IMG/VR virus record: IMGVR_UViG_3300042945_002518
Location: 1-42,940 of that record
Origin: a virus
Strand: one strand, 5' to 3'
Length of the DNA: 42,940 bases
Shown here: positions 7,485-17,311 of the stretch, in pieces
How the letters are laid out: each line of letters begins with the position of its first letter
How positions within the stretch are numbered: position 1 is the first letter of the stretch
Notes under the pieces: model-generated
Seen by the model: the letters and a program-made list of their open reading frames with translations, nothing else
Databases searched by the model: none
What the model was told of the DNA's origin: nothing
Program-made: the position numbers and the translations under genes

Positions 7485-8228
7485 ATGTCAGAAGATATTA
7501 GCCAGTACAAAGATTGGCTCAAGGAAAGAAACGAGGAAAACAAGCGTCGCCGGAAAGCACTCCGCGAGGCTGAATCTCGGATCAAGGAACTTGAGCAGTT
7601 GCTGGCTGAAAAAGATCAGCAAATCAATGAATACGAGACTGCTCTCGTAGAGCTGGATGATGTTCGTCTGGATATGGAGCAGCAGCTCCAGAACATTCCT
7701 CAGGAATTGGAGGAATTTCGCCAGCAGGCGTTTCTTGGTCAGCATAAAGAGGCATTCCAGCAGATGCTGGGCGACAGTGGCTTGCACCCGCAGGCTTCAC
7801 TTGAACAGTTGTGGCAGATGGTCGGGTACGACCCTTACCAGATCGAAGAGCTGACACCGGAACTCGTCAACGAAGTTCTGACGGCGGCCAGAGATCAGGC
7901 GCCATTCCTGTTCATGGGCAAAGATGTGTCGCAACAGATGCCGGTACGTCAGTACCAGAGCGGGCCGCAGGCAGCGGCCATGGCTGCACAGAACGGCTTT
8001 GTGCAACCCAGTGGTTTTCTGAGGAGTCCGGCTGTTGCCCAACAGGCATCGCCTATGGCCCCGAAAGCTCCTGAAGGTTGGTCGTCTGTCGCAGCGAGGG
8101 GTGTCCCCATTTCTCCACCAACGCAAGCGATTCAGGGTCGTTTTCAAGACTCCAAGTGGATCGCGGCCAATCAAAAGGCCATAGCGGAAGCGGTCGAGTC
8201 AGGGGCACAGTTTATCAGCTCTGACTGA
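7485..8228 (+). CDS. Capsid scaffolding protein
   Basis: A 247-residue protein directly upstream of the coat gene. Residues about 10-80 form a long coiled coil (KRRRKALREAESRIKELEQL and following heptads). The centre is Gln/Pro/Ala-rich and low in complexity. The C-terminus ends in a short helix (SKWIAANQKAIAEAVESG) typical of the coat-binding end of phage scaffolds. The composition and the scaffold-coat gene order support the call. Scaffolds direct coat assembly into the procapsid and leave before DNA packaging. The start ATG is 14 bases behind the heptad operator, with a weak AGGG ribosome binding site. Confidence 0.75.
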   Translation: MSEDISQYKDWLKERNEENKRRRKALREAESRIKELEQLLAEKDQQINEYETALVELDDVRLDMEQQLQNIPQELEEFRQQAFLGQHKEAFQQMLGDSGLHPQASLEQLWQMVGYDPYQIEELTPELVNEVLTAARDQAPFLFMGKDVSQQMPVRQYQSGPQAAAMAAQNGFVQPSGFLRSPAVAQQASPMAPKAPEGWSSVAARGVPISPPTQAIQGRFQDSKWIAANQKAIAEAVESGAQFISSD

Positions 8229-8260
8229 CACATTTCGCTTTGGCTATTGGGGTAATACCA

Positions 8261-9379
8261 ATGCCAACGGAATCAACAGGCGGTTTATGGAAGTCAAAGG
8301 TTGTGGGCGATACCGGTGCCCAGACCACTCTTGGTACGTCATTCTCGATTGATCAGCTCTACGCCAACATCATTGCCGCCTTCACGCAGGCAGAAGCGGC
8401 ACTCGTCGGCCCCAACCTCTTCCTTGATCTGGTTCATACAGACGTGGATATGGGCGACACGGGCTATCAGGGCAAAAAGGTCACGATCAACTTCCCCAAC
8501 TCGTCGTTCAGCGTGAATGACGTGGCGGTCGGAAGCTCGATCTCATACGACGCTCCGCAGACGCTCACTCGCGATCTGGAGCTGAAGTATCACCCAACGC
8601 TTGCTTTCCCGATCTATGATCTGGAAAAGGCGTTCTCGGCACGCCCGGGGCAACTGCGTGAGATGTTCGTTGACGAAGCCATCAAAACCTTCGGCACGTA
8701 CATGAACAAGCAGATCACCTCACTGATCCGGCCAGCAGCAACTAATGTTGAAGGGTTCCCGATCATCAATGCGGGTGCTGGCGGCGGTTCGCTTTCCGGC
8801 AATGCCAAGCTTGACGTGAAAGACTTTGCCGTCGGCTGGTCAACGCTCGTCAAAAACAAGTGCCCGGTGCGTGACTTCCCCAATGTCAATGTTGTGGTGC
8901 ACCCGGACACATACACCTACTTCCTCACGGACGACAACTGGGCCTTGGCCAATGCTGTCGGCTATGAGATTGCCGGTTCAATCCGCCGTTCGGCGATGGT
9001 TGGACAGGTGTTCGGTGTTGTGGCCGACTACGACCTTGACACGCCGGTGGCCTACTTTGCCAGCGGTCAGATCCCGGCAAACGACGCCAACAACAACATT
9101 GTTGACGCTACAAACGTGGCAACAGGCAAGAAGCGATTCCGCTCATTCCTGTTCCACAAGCGGGCCATTGCCGTTGCCTATCGTCCGCTGGAACTCCCCG
9201 GGCCTGAGTCGGGCGTTAAAGCTTCGATGGCCATCTACAAGGGCGTTCCGATCCGGTTCATGCTGACATACAACCGTCAGAAGTTCCGCTGGGAAATTTC
9301 CTTCGACTCACTTTTCGGCAAGATGATCTATCGCCCGGAATTTGGTGTCATCTTCCAGTCAGACGCCATCACCGTCTGA
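8261..9379 (+). CDS. Major capsid protein
   Basis: A 372-residue protein from the ATG at 8261, which has a GGGG ribosome binding site at proper distance. An in-frame TTG 21 bases upstream lacks one. Features shared with P22-type and other HK97-fold coats are an N-terminal domain with TLTRDLELKYHPTLAFPI, a central peptide-rich insertion (VVHPDTYTYFLTDDNWALA), the phrase FLFHKRAIAVAYRPLELP, and a C-terminal beta region (WEISFDSLFGKMIYRPEFGVIF). Length, order behind the scaffold and a strong terminator-like hairpin downstream all fit the most abundant virion protein. The exact coat subfamily is not certain. Confidence 0.85.
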   Translation: MPTESTGGLWKSKVVGDTGAQTTLGTSFSIDQLYANIIAAFTQAEAALVGPNLFLDLVHTDVDMGDTGYQGKKVTINFPNSSFSVNDVAVGSSISYDAPQTLTRDLELKYHPTLAFPIYDLEKAFSARPGQLREMFVDEAIKTFGTYMNKQITSLIRPAATNVEGFPIINAGAGGGSLSGNAKLDVKDFAVGWSTLVKNKCPVRDFPNVNVVVHPDTYTYFLTDDNWALANAVGYEIAGSIRRSAMVGQVFGVVADYDLDTPVAYFASGQIPANDANNNIVDATNVATGKKRFRSFLFHKRAIAVAYRPLELPGPESGVKASMAIYKGVPIRFMLTYNRQKFRWEISFDSLFGKMIYRPEFGVIFQSDAITV

Positions 9380-9399
9380 TCCACAAACCTCTCGGGTCG

Positions 9400-9439
9400 C
9401 CCTGCTCTGCCGGTATGCCTTCCGGCAGGGTAGGGTTTT
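9400..9439 (+). terminator. Hairpin after the major capsid gene
   Basis: CTGCCGG (9407-9413) pairs with CCGGCAG (9422-9428), with an outer CCCT/AGGG pair, followed by TTTT. It probably attenuates transcription so that coat is made in excess of the connector and tail genes downstream. Confidence 0.55.
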
Positions 9440-9451
9440 GGAGTTTAGGAA

Positions 9452-10312
9452 ATGCCCGGCGAACCGTACAACGTGGATCGGTCTGTTTACGACGTGGTGC
9501 GTGACACAGGGCGAGTTTTCAGCCGTCAGGTGATCAGCGACGACGGCGCCGACCTCACGGGCTTCAACTCAACCACAAACATCCTCTCGGCTGACATCTG
9601 GGCGGGCGACAACCAGCCATCGCTCAATATCGACGGCCTTCAGGCTTATTGGACAAACGCCGCCCAAGGCCAATATACAATCTCGGTTCCGCCAATCGAT
9701 CCCACGATTGTCGATGCTATTTACTCATTGCGGGTGCTGATGACGACCGGCGATGTCTCCAAGGAGATCTATCGCGGCAGGATACGGTTCATTGATGCTC
9801 CCGGCCAGTTCTGCAAGCAGCTCAATGTCTATTGCTCCTATAGGGACGTTGTTGATCACGCCCCTTGGATCGAGTCGCTCCAGACAGACCTTGATCGAAG
9901 CGGCTTCCAGCGTCAGAGATCGGCTGCAAAGAACTGGATCGATCTGGCTATCGTCAAGCGGGCAAAAGTGCTTGACAACGCTTGGATGCAAGGCAGCAAC
10001 TATCTTTACTACGGTGTGGTGCCCCCGGGTTTTGCCTACTCGCGATACATCCAGTCGCTGATCGGCGAAGGCAAGATCATGGTTGACCAGAATCTTTCCG
10101 ACATTGCCGCCTACTACACCATCCACCTGATCTGCGAAACACAGTTCTCGCCTCAGGGTGCCTATGGCCCATACCTCGACATTTCACGCAGGATGTATGG
10201 CATGGCGGCCCAGCGTCTTGAAACCGCCATCATCCAGTTCGATACAAACAACGATGGCTCGCCCGAGATTGCCGTAGAGATCGGCAGGGCCAGCGGCAGG
10301 AGCTCGCTTTGA
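9452..10312 (+). CDS. Head-tail connector-region protein
   Basis: A 286-residue protein following the coat gene, with a modest GGAGTTTAGGAA ribosome binding region. The N-terminal 125 residues are beta-rich with a BppU/Ig-like pattern (IWAGDNQPSLN, YTISVPPIDPTIVDAIYSLRV). The C-terminal half is helical (WIDLAIVKRAKVLDNAWMQG, DLSDIAAYYTIHLICE-like) and resembles adaptor proteins that attach to the portal. Gene order (coat, this gene, a 241-residue gene, tail terminator, tail tube) places it at the head-completion/adaptor position. The role is inferred from synteny. Confidence 0.6.
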   Translation: MPGEPYNVDRSVYDVVRDTGRVFSRQVISDDGADLTGFNSTTNILSADIWAGDNQPSLNIDGLQAYWTNAAQGQYTISVPPIDPTIVDAIYSLRVLMTTGDVSKEIYRGRIRFIDAPGQFCKQLNVYCSYRDVVDHAPWIESLQTDLDRSGFQRQRSAAKNWIDLAIVKRAKVLDNAWMQGSNYLYYGVVPPGFAYSRYIQSLIGEGKIMVDQNLSDIAAYYTIHLICETQFSPQGAYGPYLDISRRMYGMAAQRLETAIIQFDTNNDGSPEIAVEIGRASGRSSL

Positions 10313-11034
10313 TCAACCTGCTTCCAAGCCAAAGCCTTGACGAACTGATCAACATTGTGGATTGCTTCACAAGGGCGGATCAGTATGCCATGAGCCTTTC
10401 AGCTCGCCTTCAGCTCGTCATGCTGGAAGATAACAGGGTTGGCATCCTCAACGGTACCGATGGCCGTGGCAACCCGCTGACACCCACAAAATACAGATAT
10501 TCCTCAAGCGGTGTCTCCAAAACCGGCCAGCATGGCCAGTATCGAGTCACAAAGCAGGTAAACACCCAGAAGAACACGTTTCGCATCTTCTTTAACTTCA
10601 GCGAGATTCCACGCGATTATCAGTCATACGCTGCCCAGACCAATCTGACAGCCCAGTCAACAACCTCGCTTTACATCGGGGCCAACGCAGTCGGATCGTA
10701 TCGCTCCCAGTTCTTTAATCCCAACCCTGTTGATGCCGACTTTTCGCTCTACCGCAATTTTACCGGGCCACCAACAGCACCAAACTGGGAAGAGTCGCGT
10801 GTGATCTCGAACTATGTCTCACATGACATGACGGCAGGGCCATCCGTCAACGTCTTTTCCCAGTGGGAAGACGTCAGAAATAAAGATGGGTATTCATTTC
10901 TTTCAGACCTGTTTCATGGAGGTGGCAAGTATCCGCCACGTGACCTGACGGGCATCCGGCCATGGGGCCTGCACAATGCCGAAATTCAGGCATCGTATTT
11001 CCTTCAGGATTTAGAGGAGGGCATCTTTGCTTGA
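10309..11034 (+). CDS. Head closure / neck protein candidate
   Basis: A 241-residue protein starting with TTG at 10309. The start overlaps the previous TGA and has GCAGGAG at proper spacing, which decides this start. It contains GTDGRGNPLTPTKYRYSSSG near residues 50-69, resembling the G-x-D-x-x-G-x-P-x-x-P loop of virion morphogenesis or head-tail joining proteins, followed by mixed beta strands. Coupled translation between the connector and the tail terminator candidate suggests a stopper or neck function. No exact family is recognised. Confidence 0.55.
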   Translation: MINLLPSQSLDELINIVDCFTRADQYAMSLSARLQLVMLEDNRVGILNGTDGRGNPLTPTKYRYSSSGVSKTGQHGQYRVTKQVNTQKNTFRIFFNFSEIPRDYQSYAAQTNLTAQSTTSLYIGANAVGSYRSQFFNPNPVDADFSLYRNFTGPPTAPNWEESRVISNYVSHDMTAGPSVNVFSQWEDVRNKDGYSFLSDLFHGGGKYPPRDLTGIRPWGLHNAEIQASYFLQDLEEGIFA

Positions 11035-11506
11035 ACTTCCAAAGTCAGCTTACACCAAGCTGTATCGAGCCGTTGAAAAGCAACTGAAAGCCGACCCTGC
11101 TCTCCAGAAGGTCGTCAAGTCTTGGAATGTGTTTCAGGGCAAGACGCAGGACTTCCAGACGCCCAGCATCAGCCAGTACCCGTCTGTGGCACTGCTGGTC
11201 TCTTCCAGTGGCATGAGCCCGTTTTCACAGGCAAGCAACGAAGAGACGATGGTGATCGATCTGGAGATGGCCGTCAATGGCACGGATCAGGATGACCTGC
11301 TGAATCTCTGGTGGGCCATTCAGAAAGCCCTCAGGCCGTCAACAGAGGGCCGAAAGGCATTGATTGCCGCTCTCAAGGACGACCCCTGCACTACGGTTGT
11401 TTTTGAGGGCTTTGGCAAGTCGGCACTCAATCACGTCAAGATCCGTGAAAACAACACAATGGTCGGCACTGGTTCCATATACATCAACCTGCTCATTAAG
11501 GAGTAG
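11027..11506 (+). CDS. Tail terminator-like protein
   Basis: A 159-residue protein with a TTG start at 11027, six bases behind a very strong GAGGAGG. It has an N-terminal helix (AYTKLYRAVEKQLKADPAL), then alternating strands (PSVALLVSSSG, TMVIDLEMAVNG), an internal helix (DLLNLWWAIQKAL) and a final beta strand (GTGSIYINLLIKE). Size, the alpha/beta pattern and the position directly before the tail tube gene match tail-completion/terminator proteins of long-tailed phages, which cap the tail tube. The assignment is inferred. Confidence 0.55.
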   Translation: MLELPKSAYTKLYRAVEKQLKADPALQKVVKSWNVFQGKTQDFQTPSISQYPSVALLVSSSGMSPFSQASNEETMVIDLEMAVNGTDQDDLLNLWWAIQKALRPSTEGRKALIAALKDDPCTTVVFEGFGKSALNHVKIRENNTMVGTGSIYINLLIKE

Positions 11507-11511
11507 CAGAC

Positions 11512-12630
11512 ATGGCACGTTATTGGGCAAGAATGTTTGCGGAACGCACCTCGGGAACGGCAGCCGCCGACATTTGGAACTCAGACAAGTATTCATACAA
11601 GGGCACCATCAGCAGCACGTCGGCAGGCACGGCCAACAAGCATTTTATCCTGCCGGATGTTGAAGATGGTCCGGGCCTGAACATGCAGTCCGTGAACATC
11701 CCTTGGCAGATCAGCTCGTTTGGCTCGTATGGCGGTGTGCGGCTGGCTGGCTCTGAACTTCAGCAAGTTGGCGGCACATTCACCACTGCCCTCTTTGCTG
11801 AAAACGCAGAATGGCTGCTGCGTCATGCTTTGGTGTCATACAAGCTCCGCAACGGCCAGACTTTCTACGGCAACGACACATTCTCGTTTGCCGTGGCCAG
11901 ATCGTTTCTGGATGCCGACAACTACCCACAGCACGAGCTTTACCGGGGCTGCAAATTCAGCGACGTTTCACTGTCGTGCTCCGATCAGGCTCCCATTCTG
12001 CGTGCGTCGTTTGGCATTGTGGGATCAACCAAGGAATATCTTGCCGGTGGCAACACCGACACCTACACCGGCGATGCCCTTGCCTATGCCACCGAGCCAA
12101 CAGCCTGCGATCAGTATCCCTCGGATATTTTCACGTTTCAGGATGCCGAAATTCTGATGGCTGCCAGTGGCACCACGGCCAACGTGCAGGTGACGGAGGT
12201 TCGCAACCTGTCGATCAGCTTCCGCAACGTGCTCGACCCGATCTTTGGACAAGGCCGAAACGTGCAGACGCTTCAGCGGGTGGCCTGCGAGATGTCGTGG
12301 TCGGGCGAGTTCACCATGACAATCCCCGGCCCAACAGCAAATGCCACGCTTGTGCCTGATCCATCGCTGAATATGGCCCCGTCGCAGTGGTTTCGCTACA
12401 AGCTGGAATCGCTGAAAAACGGCACGTCAGCCGCCCAGTTCCCGATCATCTTCAAGTTCAAATCCAATAGCAACAACAAGGTGATGAACTTCAATATTGG
12501 CCGCTCGCTGATCACTCAGGTGTCTGACGTGATGCCGATCAACCGGACATTCACGGTTCGTGTCGGCGGGATTGCCATGCTGGGGTCAGACTGCAACAAC
12601 TTTACGATTGACTTCCCGACCCTCACCTGA
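11512..12630 (+). CDS. Major tail tube protein
   Basis: A 372-residue protein with GGAG just upstream of its ATG. The N-terminal part has ANKHFILPDVEDGPGLNM and a strand-rich core. The C-terminal half has the phrase FTFQDAEILMAASGTT and VTEVRNLSISFRNVLDPIFG, in which strands pair as in tube proteins that carry a 'phage tail tube' fold. It lies immediately upstream of the tape measure gene, the standard location. It would polymerise around the tape measure to form the tail tube. The sequence also contains a chance GACACC-type match, which is coding. Confidence 0.75.
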   Translation: MARYWARMFAERTSGTAAADIWNSDKYSYKGTISSTSAGTANKHFILPDVEDGPGLNMQSVNIPWQISSFGSYGGVRLAGSELQQVGGTFTTALFAENAEWLLRHALVSYKLRNGQTFYGNDTFSFAVARSFLDADNYPQHELYRGCKFSDVSLSCSDQAPILRASFGIVGSTKEYLAGGNTDTYTGDALAYATEPTACDQYPSDIFTFQDAEILMAASGTTANVQVTEVRNLSISFRNVLDPIFGQGRNVQTLQRVACEMSWSGEFTMTIPGPTANATLVPDPSLNMAPSQWFRYKLESLKNGTSAAQFPIIFKFKSNSNNKVMNFNIGRSLITQVSDVMPINRTFTVRVGGIAMLGSDCNNFTIDFPTLT

Positions 12631-12642
12631 TGAGGCACAGCA

Positions 12643-14628
12643 ATGGATCGCCTAGTCAACATTCGGATGACTGCGGATTTGTCGCAGATCATCCAGCAGT
12701 TCACTCAGCTTAACAACACCATCAACACTGTCACTTCGTCGCTGGGCGGGGTGACAGGCTCCAATATGAATATTGGCGGCATGGCAGGTGGCATGAATCT
12801 GCCGGGTGCCATGGGTGGTGTGGCGGGTGCAGGCGGAACGATGCCCGGGACGGGCGTGACCAACCCGAGAACATCCAACCGTGGCGGCGGGGCGGCAGCC
12901 AACAGCTATAGCTCGATTGGGCGGGCTGATGGCCGCAACGTCACATCGATGATGTTCGGCCTGTCGCAGATCGGTTTTGCTCTGGAAGATTACCAGTACG
13001 CAGGCTGGCGTGGCGTCATGAACAACGTGCCGTGGATCGCCAATGCCCTGACAAGCATGGTGGCACCGGCAGCCGCACCCTACGCCCTGCTTGGAACCGC
13101 CATTGGCGTGCCACTGGCCAACATGGCCTATGAAAACATGTCCGTCCAGACACGAGACAAAATCTCACAGATGTTTGGCGGTGTCGGCATGTCTGCAAAT
13201 GACATGAGAAGTGCTGAAATCGATCAGATGCAGCAAATGCTCGACAAGATTCCGGGCGGCAGCTACAGACGTTATGGGCTGGAACGAAACCTGTCGTATG
13301 CCAGAAGGCAGGAAGGGCTATCGCAGGCAGGCTTTGAAGCTCTCAGAACCGACTACGCCGCATTGTCTGGCGACAGGGAAGAGAGAATGGGTCTTGCAAG
13401 CGACTTTTTCCAGACCCAAGGCGAACGAGGCAGGTTTTCCACCATTGATAGCAGGATAGAGGACACCCTGACCACGTTCTCACGCGACGAAAGAAGGCGT
13501 GCTCAAAGGCTAATTGTTGACGAATACAACCAAATGTCGTTGCCGATGCAAGTTCTCAATGACGCAGGTTCTTTTCTTCGCTCTGCCGGAGGTTTTATTT
13601 CCGGCACTGGCGATGGCGACACATCAAAGAGACTGCTCGACGGTGCTCTTGAGCGTGTCAAGAAAGAGAAAGTCAACTGGGCCAACGAGCTTGCGGCGGA
13701 GATCGAGAAGATCAGGAAGGGCGAAAAACCCAACTGGGACAGGATGCTCGACTTGGCCGACAAGATGGGGCCAGACGTTTACTTTGAAATCAGGGCACTG
13801 CGACGCGAATACACCCGTGCCAGCGACAAAGTGAAACTGGAAAAATCTGAACAGGCAACAGCCGTCGAAGAGGATGCACAATACGCCGCAGAGGAACAAG
13901 GGCGGCTTGAGCGGCTTGGTCAGGGTGCCGGAATGGCCTCTGGCAGATATTCATCGCAAATTGGTGCGATTATTGCCGGATCACGAAGCATGACAGTCGA
14001 TAACATGCAGATGGATGCCGGTCAGGTTGCAGGCGAACGCATCAAGGATTTTCTGGCGAAACAGGGAGTGCCAGAGGATATTCGCAATGAGATTGCAAAT
14101 CCAAAACTTTTACAGGGTATTCGTGACGCTGAAGAGAACAGGAAAAAGCCGGACGAGAAGATCTGGGAAGAAAACAGCCAGCAGTGGATTGCCAATGTTA
14201 AAAGCGACCTGCTGCAAGCACAGAACGCCGCTTGGAAAAACGGTCGGTTTAATCAGCAGATTTACAACTCCTACATCTATCGCATTAAGACAAAGATCAG
14301 AGACGATCTTGTCATGTCCGGTGTCAGCCGGAAAAACGCCAATTCGTATGCAGAAATGATCTTTAATGCTGCATACAAAGAGGCACAGGAGTCTTACACC
14401 GATGCGGTGGAGGTCTCACGCAACCAGCTTCAGGTTGACGCCAGAAAAGGCATTCGCGTGGATCAGGGTATGGTTCACAATGCCGCCATGCAAAACCTTG
14501 TGGGTGAGATGTCAGACGACCTCACGGCTGTTTACGGCAACGCTCAGGCAAACACGTTCATGATGAACCGGATTTACCAGCAGCAGCTTCGCCGCAGGCA
14601 GATCATGCTTAACAGGTTCCAACGATGA
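12643..14628 (+). CDS. Tape measure protein
   Basis: A 661-residue protein behind the tube gene. The N-terminal helix and a Gly/Met-rich flexible region (about 34-90) precede a hydrophobic segment at about 126-165 (PWIANALTSMV, PYALLGTAIGVPLANMAY) that could insert into the host membrane during DNA ejection. The rest is long amphipathic helix rich in Arg, Glu and Gln. Using roughly 1.5 angstrom per residue, a rule known for tape measures, a tail near 100 nm is expected, short for a siphovirus. No lysozyme or peptidase domain is visible. The stop overlaps the next ATG. Confidence 0.75.
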   Translation: MDRLVNIRMTADLSQIIQQFTQLNNTINTVTSSLGGVTGSNMNIGGMAGGMNLPGAMGGVAGAGGTMPGTGVTNPRTSNRGGGAAANSYSSIGRADGRNVTSMMFGLSQIGFALEDYQYAGWRGVMNNVPWIANALTSMVAPAAAPYALLGTAIGVPLANMAYENMSVQTRDKISQMFGGVGMSANDMRSAEIDQMQQMLDKIPGGSYRRYGLERNLSYARRQEGLSQAGFEALRTDYAALSGDREERMGLASDFFQTQGERGRFSTIDSRIEDTLTTFSRDERRRAQRLIVDEYNQMSLPMQVLNDAGSFLRSAGGFISGTGDGDTSKRLLDGALERVKKEKVNWANELAAEIEKIRKGEKPNWDRMLDLADKMGPDVYFEIRALRREYTRASDKVKLEKSEQATAVEEDAQYAAEEQGRLERLGQGAGMASGRYSSQIGAIIAGSRSMTVDNMQMDAGQVAGERIKDFLAKQGVPEDIRNEIANPKLLQGIRDAEENRKKPDEKIWEENSQQWIANVKSDLLQAQNAAWKNGRFNQQIYNSYIYRIKTKIRDDLVMSGVSRKNANSYAEMIFNAAYKEAQESYTDAVEVSRNQLQVDARKGIRVDQGMVHNAAMQNLVGEMSDDLTAVYGNAQANTFMMNRIYQQQLRRRQIMLNRFQR

Positions 14629-17168
14629 TTCTGAAGCTGAAGGTCAATGGCACGCTGATCGACATGGCCGTCAAAGGCATCAAGCTCAACTCGGTGCAAA
14701 CCATGGTTGAGTCGGGTCAGCCAATGTTCGACTTTTTCATTGTCACACCCGTCATGCCCTCGCCTGCGTCCGGCTTCAATGCCGACAACCCTTGGACATA
14801 CAACGCCAAGGAAGTTGAGCTCATCGCACAGAAAAACACGGACGCCAATGTCACCAGAACGCTGTTTCTTGGCGATGCCATGCAGGTCAACCCGTCATAT
14901 CGGGATAACAACTTAAACGGCTTCTCTGTTTCATGTGTCGGCTTTGGCAACAGGGCCGAGCGGATCCCGATCCTGAATCCGTTTGACCTCTCCACATCCA
15001 TCACTTTTAACATGGACAGAAGATCGTTTGACTACGACTCACTGCTTGACGGCAAGAATCTTGGTCAGGCCATCAAGATGCTGCTTACTGGCTACGATAC
15101 CGCCACAAGGCTGATTGCCAATGGCTATACCGGCATGTTCACCGCAACTGGCTCATCAAGCTCGGCGGCAACGCTGGTGGACGATCTGGAAACAGAGCTT
15201 GGCCTTTTGACCACACGACCGGTATCGCCAATCAACTTCTCTGGTGAAAACCTGCTGGGATCAATCCAGTCGCTTCTGGATGCCTATGACCCGAACTATC
15301 GCTGCATTGCCGACCCGCACGAGAGACGCTTCAAGATCTACGACAAGAGACGCACCAGCAAAAAGACGTACACGCTCGGCACAGACCCGATTGACGGCTT
15401 CAGGCACAACAGGGACACATCTGTATCGTACAAAAGCGTCAGGATCAGGGGCTCGGCAAACATCAGGCCCTATCTGGCACACTGGAATATGGGGATCGAC
15501 ACCACTTACCCCAAGGGATTCAAGACCGGAAACCTGATCGAACAGTTCCAGTACGGCACAAAATCCAGCGACACAGCCAAGGCAAGCTGGAAGCTTGGCG
15601 ACTTTGAGAATCAGGTCGTCGTCAAGGCCGACGAAAACGGTATCTACTGGCCATCTCCCGGCGAATATGTGCCGTGTGCCAGCCAGACACCGCCTTACGC
15701 CTGCAAGCCGACCAGCATGCCTCAGGCAGATGAAGTGGAGCTCAACGCCGCGGCGTTTTCCACACACCCGGAAACGGATATCGGCGGGCCGCTGGCATGG
15801 GCTCAGAATGAATGGGCACAGACATCCTCAGGCTCAACCGTTGCCCGTCAGGGCAGGCTTTCCATCCGGCGAGTTTTTCGGTGGAACGGCACGGAAACAG
15901 CCACCCTGAAAAAGGGTGATGTGATGTGGCAAGTTGAGGACCGATTTCTGGTGGTCGGCAATGACCCGTACCCCAATGTGATCCAGAAGTGCGACGGCAC
16001 AAACTGCACATACGACAAGATCAGATTCAAGCTGGACAGGCCGCACGGCATTGCACCAAGCGATGTGACCCCACCATCGGATATTACAGCCACACCTTCA
16101 AACTACAAGGAAGAGTGGTCGTTTGAGCTGACAGGGTACAACCCTTCAGGTGCCGTTGTCTGGCGACGATACAAAGTCAATTTCGGCACAAACACACAGG
16201 CATCAAATGCCTATGGCGTTACCAGAAAGATCATGAAGAGCTTCCCAGAGCCCGTGCCTTGGCGAAGTGCCGACGGCTCATCGGTTGTCATGGTCTCAAG
16301 CCCGCAGGCGGCAATCGTCTGGTCAAAGACATACGCCAAGCCGTTCAATGAATGGCCGATCAACTTCTATATCGACCGCGAGAACAACCAGATCATCTTC
16401 ACGCCACCGGTTGTCAGGGTTTTTGGCACACGGTCCAAGCTGGAGACGGGCGGGTTCAACAACACAATCACCCCACCGTGGGGCACCTATAATTCAAGCA
16501 CTGGCACCACAAACCAGACGATTGATGGCGTGCCTTATGACATCAGAGTGCTTCTGCCGGTTGCCGATGGCATCCTTTCCACGGTCTATCCGCCTACAAC
16601 GGCCAACCTCACGGACAACAGGCCGGATGGCAAGCCGTATTACGGCACAGCGGCTCGCTACGAGGGCGTAACGAAGATTCTTGAGGTTTCCATGCCTCAG
16701 TGGGTGAACTCGTCAGACGGGGCAAATATGGACGCCTACGCCCAACAGCTTTACGAGTCAGTTAAAGACACCATTGTTCACGGCGAGTTTCAGTACATTC
16801 AGGAAATCGATCCGTTTGTCGAGTCGTGGCATCCCTACTGGCTGCCGTCACAGTCATTCACGGGTACGGACGGGCAGCCGCACAACAGGCCGCTGTTGCC
16901 TTCGGTTTCCGTTGCGATGGCAGACACAACCGTATGCGACACCGGCATTGGCGTGCTTTCGGAAGACGAGCTGCTTTTGACTGCTGTTGAGCTTCGGTTC
17001 AATGAGGGTGTTGGCGGCAAGTCAATGACAACGGTGATGCAGTACAGCAACCAGAAAGCCCCGTGGGTTTCGCCCCAGATGGGCTTTGACTTTTACAGGC
17101 AGTCGATCACAGCCGACTCAATGGAAGGCTGGATTGAGATGCAGAGAAACGCGAGCCCGATTCTATGA
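14625..17168 (+). CDS. Tail tip / baseplate hub protein candidate
   Basis: An 847-residue protein overlapping the tape measure stop (ATGA). It starts with a beta strand typical for hub-like proteins (MILKLKVNGTLIDMAV), then blocks such as YNAKEVELIAQ, LFLGDAM and VSCVGFGNRAERIPIL that resemble the first domains of distal tail or tail-associated (gp27-like) proteins. A long C-terminal region is rich in Asn, Thr and Pro. Four Cys residues lie near 345-360, and two more (KCDGTNC) near 455. Position directly after the tape measure supports a hub that closes the tail tube. No enzymatic motif is seen. Confidence 0.65.
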   Translation: MILKLKVNGTLIDMAVKGIKLNSVQTMVESGQPMFDFFIVTPVMPSPASGFNADNPWTYNAKEVELIAQKNTDANVTRTLFLGDAMQVNPSYRDNNLNGFSVSCVGFGNRAERIPILNPFDLSTSITFNMDRRSFDYDSLLDGKNLGQAIKMLLTGYDTATRLIANGYTGMFTATGSSSSAATLVDDLETELGLLTTRPVSPINFSGENLLGSIQSLLDAYDPNYRCIADPHERRFKIYDKRRTSKKTYTLGTDPIDGFRHNRDTSVSYKSVRIRGSANIRPYLAHWNMGIDTTYPKGFKTGNLIEQFQYGTKSSDTAKASWKLGDFENQVVVKADENGIYWPSPGEYVPCASQTPPYACKPTSMPQADEVELNAAAFSTHPETDIGGPLAWAQNEWAQTSSGSTVARQGRLSIRRVFRWNGTETATLKKGDVMWQVEDRFLVVGNDPYPNVIQKCDGTNCTYDKIRFKLDRPHGIAPSDVTPPSDITATPSNYKEEWSFELTGYNPSGAVVWRRYKVNFGTNTQASNAYGVTRKIMKSFPEPVPWRSADGSSVVMVSSPQAAIVWSKTYAKPFNEWPINFYIDRENNQIIFTPPVVRVFGTRSKLETGGFNNTITPPWGTYNSSTGTTNQTIDGVPYDIRVLLPVADGILSTVYPPTTANLTDNRPDGKPYYGTAARYEGVTKILEVSMPQWVNSSDGANMDAYAQQLYESVKDTIVHGEFQYIQEIDPFVESWHPYWLPSQSFTGTDGQPHNRPLLPSVSVAMADTTVCDTGIGVLSEDELLLTAVELRFNEGVGGKSMTTVMQYSNQKAPWVSPQMGFDFYRQSITADSMEGWIEMQRNASPIL

Positions 17169-17311
17169 TCGACGAGTCACGGGTGATTGAGGTTGAAAGG
17201 CGGCTCAATGAGCTGCTTGACAGAGTTTCAACGCTTGAGAAGGTGGCCGCTATGTTGATGGACAAGCTCAACTCCATTGCTGCAATGCTCAACAGTCCGG
17301 CAAAACGATGA
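17165..17311 (+). CDS. 48-residue coiled-coil protein
   Basis: A short frame bounded by ATGA overlaps at both ends (17165 and 17308), which strongly supports translation. The sequence is one helix with a heptad pattern (VIEVERRLNELLDRVSTLEK), then AAMLMDKLNSIAAML. Its first 15 residues resemble the N-terminus of the next gene (ETRWLEIERRLRSAEL), so it may have arisen by duplication or form a coiled coil with that protein. It probably acts as a trimerisation or assembly helix at the tail tip. Confidence 0.6.
   Translation: MIDESRVIEVERRLNELLDRVSTLEKVAAMLMDKLNSIAAMLNSPAKR

Noticed and set aside
12058-12069. GACACC-type matches inside tail genes (also near 15499, 16767, 39719)
   Set aside because: Single heptads or poor pairs in coding sequence without promoters; expected by chance.
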